A stretch of DNA of 64,000 bases from Pseudophaeomoniella oleicola (lineage: Eukaryota; Ascomycota; Eurotiomycetes; Phaeomoniellales; Phaeomoniellaceae), in NCBI GenBank assembly GCA_003868215.1, contig QWDQ01000025.1:273073-337072 (forward strand), in the 5' to 3' direction. Position 1 is the first letter of the stretch. Every line of letters starts with the position of its first letter. Shown piece after piece: positions 34,126 to 44,016 of this stretch. Below the pieces are notes generated by a model that did not search any database, had not been told where the DNA came from, and saw only the letters and a program-made list of their open reading frames with translations. Position numbers and translations under genes: made by a program.

Positions 34126-36042
34126 ATGCTCTCCCGACCTTCTTTGTGCCTGCGGTGCCAATTCGAAGCATTTGTGTCTTCGTGGCGGTCTAAACAAACA
34201 TCAATTCAGCCATGGAATCAGCGACGTTCTATGGCAATGGCGCAACGCCAGCGTCGAACCCCTTCTCGTATGACACTGACAGATGATGTTTCTAAGTCGC
34301 CTCAGCAGGTTCGCGACGCAGCGCGCCGCAAGAAGGCACAGCCTGGTCCATTTGCTGGTATGAACAGAGTAGAGGCCAACCTGACTGGTAAATACGTGCA
34401 ACGCTCTGCAGCTGAGCTCAAACGTTCCACCAGTGGAAAAGAGCCCGTCAAGGAAGAAAGGAAAAGGGACAGACCAGCATTTCATGCGCTAAAAATGCAG
34501 TCAACCTTAACACCTATATCCTACAACCAGCGGAATAAGATTAAGGAAAAGCTGGAAGAAGTCGAGAACTTTGAACAGTTCGATTTGCTCCCGGACGTCG
34601 GTGCTGCTATATATTCTCAAGCACTGCCAGATATGGTTGACATCGTCCCAACGCCTGCACAGAAGCTACTGATACCCGCGATGCTCGATAGTGCTCGGAA
34701 GCCGCCGCCGAAAGCGAAGAAAGACGGTTCTCCAATTTTCGATCAGTTTTTACTTGCTGCAGAGACGGGATCGGGCAAAACTCTAGCATACGCCATTCCA
34801 GTCGTCGATGCACTGAAGAGAGCTGAGGTCATTGAGGAGGCGGACGAAGCAGAAGCTGCAGCCGAGAAAGAGGCAAAGAGGCGCAAGAACGAACTAGATC
34901 CAACCGACGCTGACGGCCCACCGGCGCATCGCACGATGGGCCGACCTAAAGTTATAGTATTGGTGCCTTCGGCAGAGCTGGTCACGCAGATTGGTGGACT
35001 TATGAAAAAGCTTGCGCACAAAGTCAAGTATCGATCCGCTGCCATATCAGCGAAGCATACACCGAGATTTATTACGAACAATCTTTTCAATCCTCGTGGT
35101 ATCGACGTTGTCGTAACTACACCTCATCTGATCTCAAGCATTGCAAAGAACGAACCGAACGTGTTTAGCCGCGTGAGTCACCTTGTGATCGACGAAGCAG
35201 ACTCTTTGCTGGATCGTTCGTTCTCCAAGACCACCTTGGAAATTATTGACAGAGTCACACCCACACTTAAACAGCTAGTCTTGTGTTCTGCGACAGTCCC
35301 CAAAAGTCTGAATAATCTTCTAGACCAGCGGTTTCCGAATATACGTCGTCTGGTCACCCCCAAATTGCACTCGATTCCTCGTCGCGTCCAGCTTGGAGTG
35401 GTGGACGTCGATCGTGGTGGCTTGTACCGTGGCAATAAGAACATAGCATGCGCAGATATCATATGGTCCATCGGCAAAGCTGTCCATGAGGACAAGGAAT
35501 CGCGGCATACCCTAAAAACCATGATTGTCTTCGTCAACGAACGTGAAAAGGCCGAAGAAGTCGCTTCATTCCTTGGGTCAAAAGGCATCGATGCCGCAGC
35601 GTTGACCCGCGACACCACCGAAGAACGGCAATCCGAATTGCTCACCCAGTTTACCGCTCCAACGAAACAAGAAGGTGAACTCAAGAAGAAAACAACATCC
35701 AATAACCCATTTGACCCTTTCGAAGAAGATGCCCTCACACAGACCTCGAGATCTTCGCCCAGCCTGAACTCATCTACTGGAGCAGGGTCTACCAAACATT
35801 TACCGAACGTCAAGGTCCTTGTAACAACCGACATTGCCTCCCGGGGCATTGACACCCTAGCCGTTCGCACGGTGATACTGTACGATGTCCCCCACACTAC
35901 GATTGATTTTATTCATCGACTCGGAAGGCTTGGGCGTATGGGTAGAAGGGGCCGAGGTATCGTGCTTGTAGGGAAGAATGACAGGAAAGATGTCGTCAGA
36001 GAAGTGCAGGATGGGATGTTCAAGGGACAGGCTCTCATTTGA
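34126..36042 (+). CDS. mrh4: Mitochondrial DEAD-box RNA helicase Mrh4
   Basis: ATP-dependent RNA helicase of mitochondria, needed for large ribosomal subunit assembly. Single exon, 638 aa; the ATG at 34126 (MLSRPSLCLRCQFEAF) is used because the longer open frame starts with TTG. The N-terminus is rich in Arg and Ser without acidic residues, as in a mitochondrial presequence. Helicase motifs: a Q-motif-like region (VDIVPTPAQKLLIPA), motif I AETGSGKT (residues about 212-219), motif Ia PSAELV, motif II DEAD (356-359, VIDEADSLLDRS), motif III SAT (LCSATVPKS), motif V TTDIASRGID, motif VI HRLGRLGRMGRRGRG. A charged insert rich in Ala/Glu/Lys (EEADEAEAAAEKEAKRRKN) between motifs I and Ia is typical of Mrh4. 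The end is DGMFKGQALI. Confidence 0.93.
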   Translation: MLSRPSLCLRCQFEAFVSSWRSKQTSIQPWNQRRSMAMAQRQRRTPSRMTLTDDVSKSPQQVRDAARRKKAQPGPFAGMNRVEANLTGKYVQRSAAELKRSTSGKEPVKEERKRDRPAFHALKMQSTLTPISYNQRNKIKEKLEEVENFEQFDLLPDVGAAIYSQALPDMVDIVPTPAQKLLIPAMLDSARKPPPKAKKDGSPIFDQFLLAAETGSGKTLAYAIPVVDALKRAEVIEEADEAEAAAEKEAKRRKNELDPTDADGPPAHRTMGRPKVIVLVPSAELVTQIGGLMKKLAHKVKYRSAAISAKHTPRFITNNLFNPRGIDVVVTTPHLISSIAKNEPNVFSRVSHLVIDEADSLLDRSFSKTTLEIIDRVTPTLKQLVLCSATVPKSLNNLLDQRFPNIRRLVTPKLHSIPRRVQLGVVDVDRGGLYRGNKNIACADIIWSIGKAVHEDKESRHTLKTMIVFVNEREKAEEVASFLGSKGIDAAALTRDTTEERQSELLTQFTAPTKQEGELKKKTTSNNPFDPFEEDALTQTSRSSPSLNSSTGAGSTKHLPNVKVLVTTDIASRGIDTLAVRTVILYDVPHTTIDFIHRLGRLGRMGRRGRGIVLVGKNDRKDVVREVQDGMFKGQALI

Positions 36043-36172
36043 AAGTGGATGGTGGCTGCGAAGGGTGCATGTATCATAAACACATTATTTCCTGGATGGA
36101 GAGCAATATGCCTGGCAATCCGTATGTACAATCAGCCTCGGGGCAATATAATTACTTCTGACACCCCCTTAC

Positions 36173-37264
36173 TCATACCACTATGCGCTCTGCAGGTGGA
36201 GTATTTTGAAGCCAGCCTTCTACATTTTCCTTCGTCATCCGTTGTAAGCCGTCCGTGGTGGCTTTGCTGCACCAAGCTACGTGGGGACTCACAATCAAGG
36301 ATAACGTTTTGCTCAGTCCATTGTCCGCCAGCGCCGTCAGAAGTACAGAGTTCTCTGCTCCAGCGGGCTCGTTAGCAAAAACGTCAGTGGCAGCCCCCGC
36401 AATCGCTCCAGTCCTGAGAGCTTCCAACAAGCCTGTTTCATCAACAATGCCGCCACGGCTGACGTTGATGAAGATAGCGGAAGTCTGCATCTTCAAGAAC
36501 TGGGCCATTGAAAACAACCCGAGAGTATCGGGGTTGCGTGGCAGACAGAGGAAGATGACAGTAGCGCGGCCCAGTACTTCCTCGAATGGTGTTCTCTGCT
36601 GGTCTACTGTAGATGTATGTGACGGTCGTAAGCGATCCGCAATCAGGACCCTCATCCCAAGCGTACTACAAATCGAGGTTATCTGCTGACCTGCATGTTT
36701 CGTATCAGTTCAGCTGCCATGGGCGGTGGCTATCACTGATAATTTCAACGTACCTACTGCACCATAGCCAAATAGACCTACCACTTCGTCTTGCCATGAT
36801 AAAGGGGCTTGTCCGCTTTGATTGTCCAGTGTTTTGATGAGAGTTCCTTGTTGTAGCCATCGTCCCTGTATGGTGGCATGGTGCAATTGTATGAGCTTCC
36901 GCCTCGACGCAAAATACAGCGTCATCGCATGTTGAGCCACGGCGTCCTTGTTAACGCCCGGGCAATTAAGGACCCGAATTCCTCGCTTCCTGCATGCGGC
37001 AGTGTCAATGCAATCAGTACCTACCGACATTACCACAATGAGACGCAGCGCAGGTGTGACTTCTGCCGACAGGGAAGTCGCATCCAGAGGATATGTGGTG
37101 ATGAGTATTATATCGGCATTGTGAACGCGCTGGTGAAGCAGGTCTGGGTTGCCCTTGGGTGTAGAATGGTACTTGTCAAGTTTGTAGGATCCTTCCGGTA
37201 GGTCAAACTCGGGTATAGGACAGAAGAATTCTTCCAATGCGACAATCTTCCACTGACGCTCCAT
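36173..37264 (-). CDS. D-isomer-specific 2-hydroxyacid dehydrogenase
   Basis: NAD(P)-dependent oxidoreductase that interconverts a 2-hydroxyacid and a 2-oxoacid (glycerate/hydroxypyruvate-type family). Two exons, 37264-36754 and 36690-36173, with a 63-nt intron; 342 aa, the usual family length. Substrate-domain landmark: VMSVGTDCIDTAACRKRGIR with VLNCPGVNKDAVAQHAM. The nucleotide-binding Gly motif is VGLFGYGAVGQQ; the intron cuts its last Gly codon. Catalytic region: FINVSRGGIVDETGLLEAL (Arg), DVFANEPAGAE (Glu), IVSPHVAWCSKATTDG (His). All three catalytic residues are present. It is the first gene of the accessory segment and faces the NCS1 permease divergently, with a 783-base spacer. Its role there, possibly reducing a 2-oxoacid from ring cleavage, is inference. 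Confidence 0.88.
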
Positions 37265-38047
37265 GATGAGCCATTCACAATACTTACAAGTACCAGAAAG
37301 AAGATCAAATCTCTTACCATGTCATACCTATTCAACGGATTTTGGCTTACCGAAGGCTTGGACGGAGGAAGACGCAAAGTGGATCTCGAACCTGGACACC
37401 ATCGATTGGGGACGTTGAGGCACCTTTCAGGACAGATGGCCAGTCGCTCACATGGGATATCATGATGGCATCACTGAAGCTGCATCCAATGTTGCTGATG
37501 GTTTCTCATATGAAGTAATTTATGGGACTGGATTCTCGCTATTGTAAGCCCTTGAAATGTGATCGGATGTACGCATTTGATGAAATTATTGTGCTGATAC
37601 TGCCAGAAATAGATTGATGAACGATTCGACGCCGATATCTGAGAAGCCATACCTCTCGAGTTGGAAATACAGTAACTACCATTACCGTGGATCAGCGACA
37701 AGGCCGGCAGTTCATGATAATGCCTGTCGATGTTGGTGAACCCATTGGACCATGTCGCCGAAATCATGATTATGTGGACTCTTTCTTATAACATTGAGAC
37801 TATCATGAAGCGATGATGGATCACACAACATTGAGCGCCTACCTCCGACCCCCCATGTCTGAACCTCCCTTTTGCGAAGAGTGGACCAGAGCTCTGGCCA
37901 AAGCTCATGCCGAGAAGGCTCCTGTAGGCATATATTAGTATTGCAAGGTGCTGGTGATTCTCCTGGTCCGCGGAACCCGGATTGACTAAATAGATTCACC
38001 TAACAGACGAGAGGACATCATCTTGAGGAGTGTTCCCGACTGCCAAT
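37265..38047. other. Divergent promoter region, dehydrogenase / NCS1 permease
   Basis: About 780 bases between two divergent starts. CCGCGGAAC at 37968-37976, containing the palindrome CCGCGG, lies about 70 bases before the permease start; such CCG/CGG half-site pairs are typical targets of Zn2Cys6 proteins. Short minus frames within it carry no signal. Confidence 0.5.
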
Positions 38048-39963
38048 ATGGAAGACCAGGAGAAGAACGGCGAGATCATAGACACCTCGCCCACCCGATA
38101 TGCTGTCGAACAAGGGACCATGGAGGAGCTTGCGACCGCGACTCCTGCAACAAACATGCTGCAGAGGTTTGCGAATCGGCTGGACAGCCTCGCCGGCGTT
38201 GAGGCTCGAGGTATCGAGCGCGTTCCCGCAGAAATGCGGCATCGAAAAATGGCCATGAAGGATTATTTCGGAATGGGTGTGATGTGGTTCAGTATCAAGT
38301 ATGTCGAAGGCCTCGTCAACGACGAACCTATCCGCTGATATGATGCCTTCAGTTGTACGGCCAACCAGATGAGTCTGGGTATCTTAGGGCCAATCGCCTA
38401 TAACTTGGGTTTCGTGGACAGTGTGCTGTAAGCGAGACGATGTGAAGCACAATCCGCACGACCAGTGGCTGACAAGGCTCTGAGGGCAGACTGTGTATGT
38501 TCGGAACCATTCTTGGCGCGATATGTGCTGGTTATCTTGCAAGTTTTGGTCCAATCTCTGGTAATCGAACGCTCGTCATTGCTGTCTGTACAGGTCTTCT
38601 CCTATACGATGTATGTCAATGCTGATGAGTCACAGAGGTATTCGATGGGCTGGTGGCCGTCAAAGCTCTGTGTAATCCTCAACTGGGTCATCGAGATCGG
38701 CTACGGTCTAGTCGACTGCCTGATTGCTGGGCTTCTCCTTTCTGCAGTTAATGGACAGGGCATGTCAGTCATCGTCGGCATTGTCATATCCGCGATCATC
38801 ACGGTAAGATCATCTGAACTTACCCTCCAGGTGGCCATCTAACTGTCATAGTGGGTAGTGGCGACATTTGGCATCAAATGGTTCCATGCATTCGAGAGGT
38901 ACGTAGTATTCCACGATCTGCAGTATACATCTAGGCTGACCGTTATATCTTGAAGATGGGTTGCTATCCCGACGATATTGATCCTTTTTATTTTCATTGG
39001 ATGCGCTGCTCCGTACTTCGATACCCACACTCCCAGCTCAGGCAGTGGTGCTACCCTTGCAGGAAATCGTGTCAGCTACTTTTTCCTCACCATGTCAGGT
39101 CCACTGGGTTGGGTGCCAGCAGCGGCTGACTTCTTCGTCTACTATCCGGAGAACACATCTCGAAAATGGACGTGTTTTATGACTGCTTCCGGAATCACTT
39201 TGGGGAAGCTCCTCATCGAATTCCTTGGAATCGGACTGGGCTCTGGCCTCATGATGAACTCTTCCTGGTCCACAGCATACGAGGGCTCTGGAGTAGGTGC
39301 GCTCATCGTTGCTGGCTTTGCACCCTTACAGGCATTCGGCAAATTTTGTGCTGTCGTCCTTGCGCTGGCTGTTGCCGCGAACAACATCCCGGGGACATAC
39401 GCTGCAGTATGTATTATAACCTCGAGTTATTTCGGTTGCTGATCAGCTTCAGGCTTTGAACTTCCAACAGCTCTTCAGTGTCCTCGCCAAGATCCCGCGC
39501 CCTATATGGAGCACTGTGGCCACAGTCATCTACCTGGTGTGTGCGATTGCGGGCCGACGACATCTTCTCACGATCTTCCAAAACTTCCTTGCTCTGATTG
39601 GGTATTGGGTTATGATCTGGGTAGCTATAGCTGTTGAAGAGGAATTCATATTCCGTCGCAAGAAGGGATTCAACTGGAATGACTGGAACGATAAGACCAA
39701 GCTCCCTGTCGGTATTGCCGCCTTTATCAGTTTCCTCGTCGGCTGGGCTGGCGCCATTGTCTGTATGGGTGAGACATATTATTACGGGCCAATCGCTAGC
39801 ATGGTAGGAGAGGCCGGTGCGGATGTAAGTTGTGCTGCCGAGAGACCTCATAGGGAACGTTTTGCTAATCTGTGAACAGCTCGGTCTTCCTGTTGGGTTT
39901 GCATGGGCAGCAATCGTCTTCCTTCCACTCCGTTACCTCGAGTTGAAGTATGTCGGTCGCTAG
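38048..39963 (+). CDS. NCS1-family nucleobase/vitamin permease
   Basis: Sodium- or proton-coupled transporter of the NCS1 (cytosine-purine-allantoin-vitamin, Fcy2/Tpn1-like) family in the plasma membrane. Eight exons: 38048-38298, 38353-38427, 38490-38583, 38636-38803, 38852-38898, 38956-39406, 39453-39824 and 39880-39963. All phases agree; 513 aa. The N-terminus ends GIERVPAEMRHRKMAMKDYF, the family lead-in. TM1 reads GMGVMWFSINCTANQMSLGI. Then come LGFVDSVLLCMFGTILGA, ISGNRTLVIARYSMGWWPSK (the RYSMGWWPSK motif between early helices), VNGQGMSVIVGIVISAIITW, NRVSYFFLTMSGPLGWVPAA, ANNIPGTYAAALNFQQL, and the C-terminal helices ending LPLRYLELKYVGR. About 12 hydrophobic segments are present. The sequence is closer in motif style to the Fcy2-like purine-cytosine/B6 permeases than to the uracil/allantoin Fur type, so the substrate could be a nucleobase, vitamin or related heterocycle. 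The intron after NRTLVIA uses a GTCTGT donor. Confidence 0.9.
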
Positions 39964-40710
39964 TAATGGACAAGGGATTACAGGCCGTCCCGTTTACCAC
40001 ATTAATTAACACGTTAGAGACAATACATTTCAAAGACGATGTAGAGCAGCATCTGGTAGAAATCAATATACAGAATACCACTTGTTTTTACCATCTGTCA
40101 TAGGTATTCAGTAATTAGTAATTATTCAGTATTTATGAAATCACGGGACTTCAGCCGAGACGGTTCCCACCAATAAATATTACTTTGTAATTTCATTCAA
40201 GTATCAAGTATTGAGACCACCAACCATCCTTCTTTGGACGAAGAGTGCCAATACCTTCGCCCAGATCAGACAGTATTACTTAGGCTGGATCAGATATACT
40301 CTACATGTTACTGCAAAGCGACACGACGGTATCAGCCGAGGTTCCTTATCTCTTGTATCCTTTCGGGGTGGACCTCCGCCTGATGTGGGTAACTTATCCT
40401 GAGCCTGCCGGGCCTCAACAAGGAGCCAATGGAGTCGCTCGACTTAGTGTTCCTTGTTGCTGGCTCGTGGAAATCCATGGTACTATGTAGTACTACGTAG
40501 TACTATGTAGCACAGATTTAGTTCGTCCATGGATCTGACGAAGAGAAGCCATCGCGGGACCCTTCACGGAGCACCGCGCTCAGCGGGCAGTGTGCGCCGG
40601 CTGGCAACAGTAATATCAATGAGAAGTTTCCTTTCGACTTCCAAGATGCACAGCTTCAGGATACCTATTTGACTCAGTTAGAGCTCGATTTACCGAGCAT
40701 TTTCTGTACC
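39964..40710. other. Promoter region of the FAD monooxygenase
   Basis: About 750 bases after the permease. The three 10-bp repeats at 40481-40510 lie about 200 bases before the monooxygenase start. No coding signal in the remaining sequence. Confidence 0.55.
40481..40510. promoter_or_regulatory. Triple 10-bp repeat TACTA(T/C)GTAG, palindromic core
   Basis: TACTATGTAG, TACTACGTAG and TACTATGTAG occur head to tail without spacing at 40481, 40491 and 40501. Bases 40488-40505 form a perfect 18-bp palindrome (TAGTACTACGTAGTACTA). A 10-bp period places identical bases on the same helix face, as expected of a cooperative regulator site, and it sits about 200 bases upstream of the monooxygenase ATG. 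The binding protein is unknown, and a chance simple repeat remains possible. Confidence 0.5.
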
Positions 40711-42066
40711 ATGGCTTTTGCAGACAAGAGAATAGCCATCGTGGGCGGCGGCCTGGGAGGCATGTCCTTTGCCAATGCCGCCATCTATGCCGGGCTGACC
40801 AACATAAATGTCTACGAGCAGGCTCCTGAGTTTACAGAGGTCGGTGCTGGTGTCAATATCACGAGAAATGCAAACCGCATCCTCGATGCCTACGGATTGA
40901 AGGATGCTATGCTGGAGAAGTCTTCACACAACCCGCCTAGTTACATGGACTACTACAACTATAAAACAGGAGAGTTCGTCGGAAGGATCGAGGAGTTTGG
41001 AGAACCTCGGTCCCGACAGATACATCGAGCTCATCTGCTAGATGTTCTCAGACAGCGTGTGCCGACGTCAGCTCTCCATACCGGCAAGCGCCTGAGATCG
41101 ATCCAACACGACGGCTCGGAGTACGTCCTTACATTTGAAGACGATACTACAGCCTCAGCAGATATTGTCGTGGGGTGTGACGGCATCAAATCGGTGGTCA
41201 GAAAGCACCTAGGGATAACAGACCACCCGATATATTCTGGTCAGATGGTCTACCGGGGCTACGTTTCATATGACGACCTGTCTCCCGAGACGGCGGCATT
41301 ATTTAGGAAAACCGTTGTCTTCCGTGGGAAGCAAAAACATATCCTCACTCTCCCGATTGGCAATGACGAGTTCAAAAACAGCAGAGTCGGCGTCATCGCC
41401 TTCGTCACGGAGTCACTGGACTCCTGGAACTCCGAAAGCTGGTTAGGAAAGACAACGATTGACAGTCTTCACAAGCACGTCGAGGACTGGGCGCCGCCTT
41501 GTCAGGAGCTCATCGAGGGTTTGCGGAAATACTACCCGGATGGCTTGATGTTGAAGCAAACGCTGTACGTGAGGGAGCCGGTGGACAAATGGTTTGAGGT
41601 CGACAGCTCGCGGCCGGATCAAGGCATCATACTTGTCGGTGACTCTGTACACTCGACACTTCCCCATCAAGGTGAGCTGCATGTAGACTTCCTCTCATGA
41701 CTCGTACTGATTTCGACAGGTCAAGGAACAGGCATGGCCATCGAATCAGGTTTCGCCCTAGCCACGATCCTCCGCAACTGGAAGTCCGACGACCTCTCCT
41801 CCGCTCTACAACTGTACCAGCAGATCAGAAAGCCGCGCACAGACAAAGTCACCAGAACAAGCGCGGAGGCCGGCAAGTTGGCCTCTGCGGATGTGCCGGA
41901 GCAGAACGTAACGGCTGCATTCAACCCGCAGGCGCTACGGGAGAGGATGAAGTGGATCATGGAGGGAGATATATTAAAAGACGTTTACGATAGAGGCGCT
42001 CCGTTCTTTGTGTCGCAGAGTGATGGGATTGCAAGCTCGGCGGGCCAGGTACAATCTAGTTTATAA
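40711..42066 (+). CDS. FAD-dependent aromatic monooxygenase (salicylate hydroxylase-like)
   Basis: Class A flavoprotein monooxygenase that would hydroxylate an aromatic or heteroaromatic ring with NAD(P)H and O2. Two exons, 40711-41671 and 41720-42066, in phase; 435 aa. The dinucleotide-binding motif IVGGGLGGMSFANA is at residues 10-23. The mid-protein DG motif VVGCDGIKSVVRK (Asp157-Gly158) contacts FAD and NAD(P)H, and the second FAD-binding GD motif is ILVGDSVHSTLPHQGQGTGM (Asp311), where the intron cuts the Gly codon after HQ. VYEQAPEFTEVGAGVNITRN and RQIHRAHLLDVL are typical of the salicylate 1-hydroxylase and 6-hydroxynicotinate 3-monooxygenase group, in which hydroxylation may be decarboxylative. 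In many members GD is followed by A-H; here it is S-V-H. The C-terminal half is helical with an ending unlike typical members. It lies downstream of the permease in the same direction. Confidence 0.9.
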
Positions 42067-42324
42067 AGGAATTGTCGATGTGGGAGCGTTGATAGTGTAG
42101 GGTGACTGCTGAATATAATATCATAGAGATGCGGTTTAAGAAACAAGAAACAAGCCCCCTTCCAATACACTACGGAGTCCATTGAGGGTCCTTATGATAC
42201 TGTACCCTATCATATTCTAGTCATAATATACTGCACTCGATGCCAGATGGCCATGGTAGGTAGAGGAGTAGTTATGAGTCTATTGTGGAATCCAGTGCCT
42301 CCTTCCCATGGCCATCTCCTCTTT

Positions 42325-43427
42325 CTACGTAAGTTTCCGTTCGAACTCCTGCGACTCGGATAACTGCTTCTCGATCGCGTCGGCAACCGCACCCTGCAAG
42401 GTGGTCATCTTACCCCGCGCCTGCCCCATATCGATCACATCGTTATCCGTCTGCTCATACACCGTCCCTCCTTCTGCCCAGATCCTCCTCAAGGTGATCA
42501 GAGTGGCCAAAGGGTTCCCCGAGTCCCACGCTTCCTTTTCTAGCTGTCTGAGCTCGTCGAGAGATGTATAGGAGACTTTCCATGGTTGGCCGCCGGTCTG
42601 GGTTTCGAACTCGGAGAGGAGTTCCCGATCGGTCGTGTAGAATGAATTGACCTTCAAGGCGCGGTTGCGAGATTGGTCGGGGTGTAAGAGGGCGGCGAGA
42701 ACGAGATTCCCTACGCTGTGGGAACTGTCAGCTAGCTACTCCTTTTCCCCCTGTTCACTTGCCGGAGAGGAAGAGGAACTCACTCCTTCATCATGGTCAA
42801 TCCGATCTTGAGATTTCCATCTCCAAGCAATACCGCACTCTTGTTCTTCACATCAAAACTCCCCGTCCTTGTTGCACCAAGGTTCGAACTGAGATACAGA
42901 CCGGCATCCCCATCCCCATACGGTCCAGTCACCACGTAGGTATAATCCATCAACCCGGAAACCTCCCCGATCGTCTTGCGCACCTTGAGCTTTCTCTGGT
43001 GCGGGACTTCTGTAGCCGAACCAGGCCCATACTCTACGTCCGTCCCATATTCGGATGGAAAGAACCATTTCCTCATCTCTGTTTTCGTTTCGCCAGCTGC
43101 CGCGTGGGGTTTAGGAGCATTGGCGAAGTGTTGGATGAGTCTCGTCTGCTCCGCGATCATGTTCCTGCCCAGACACGAGATTACCGTATCAATGCCCACG
43201 TACGCGTTCTTGACGTCGTCGTCATTCTGTAAATCGCCTATGATTACCTTAACCCCCTCCGCTTTTAGAGAGTCGATATCAGCCCCCTTCCGAGTCACCG
43301 TGTCGGCTGATGTGAAGATGGTGATTTGCTTAAAATGGTGCTTGCCCTGAACGAGAGCACGGGTGATGTGTCGTCCTATGAGACCCGTAGCACCGAAGAT
43401 GAGGATATTCTGAGCACAGGGAGCCAT
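42325..43427 (-). CDS. NmrA-like / isoflavone-reductase-type NAD(P)-binding protein
   Basis: Atypical short-chain dehydrogenase of the NmrA-like family (PCBER/isoflavone reductase group): either a reductase of aromatic-type substrates or a redox-sensing regulator. Two exons, 43427-42784 and 42715-42325, in phase; 344 aa. The Rossmann start ILIFGATGLIGRHITRALV carries the GATGxxGR pattern typical of NADP binding. Next are VKVIIGDLQNDDDVKNAYVG and DTVISCLGRNMIAEQTRLIQ, then KWFFPSEYGTDVEYGP, which places a Phe/Pro-Ser-Glu-Tyr-Gly-like motif where the substrate-facing loop is. The C-terminal exon is helical and charged. The gene reads towards the FAD monooxygenase (stops 260 bases apart). Catalytic activity is not certain, because some relatives act as negative regulators. 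Confidence 0.85.
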
Positions 43428-44016
43428 GATGCTCTCGTAGCTCGTCTAAGTGTTTGATGGTGGCTGATATTGGTAGGAAGCGCTCAAGGAATACTACCTC
43501 TAAGGCACCTAGGTAGGCGGATATAAAAACAGTAAATATGGTATAATGGCTTTCTTGAAGGGTATATTCAGATTCAGTTTCACGTGCATATGGAATCTAG
43601 GAGTATATTTCTCATTCACTCCCCTTGAAGCTCATGATGGCCTATGAACTAATTTGTTGGGTACAATGTTGTGCCATACTCCTTCCTTTCGGACTGTTGC
43701 CAAGTGTATGGGAGTGTGCGCTTACCTCCGAATGATCATGCAAGACCACGCCCAAGGCCGAAATTGTTGCAATGAATACTCCACTGATCCACCATGTCCC
43801 ATAAGTGGCACGATCTAGTCCGCCGAAGATGATAAGGAACTCACCCTTCTCATGTAATTACGCTGGCCGCGGAACAGTCGAGACCTTGTCTTGGTATAGT
43901 GTCGGAACGGGTTGGATATCAGAGTGCAGTGACAATTCTATATGGCAAGAGTGTCGGATGAGCCGAGGGAAGTCGCAGAGTCGTAATGACTGAGGGTCAG
44001 ACATCAGAATGGTTGT
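43428..44016. other. Intergenic between NmrA-like gene and regulator 1
   Basis: About 590 bases, upstream of the NmrA-like start and downstream of the regulator stop. It contains CCGCGGAAC at 43867-43875, the same nine bases as in front of the permease. Nothing else recognised. Confidence 0.5.

Noticed and set aside
35178-35897. Long minus frame (239 codons) opposite mrh4
   Set aside because: It lies wholly inside the coding strand of the helicase, with all DEAD-box motifs on the plus strand; it is an antisense shadow.
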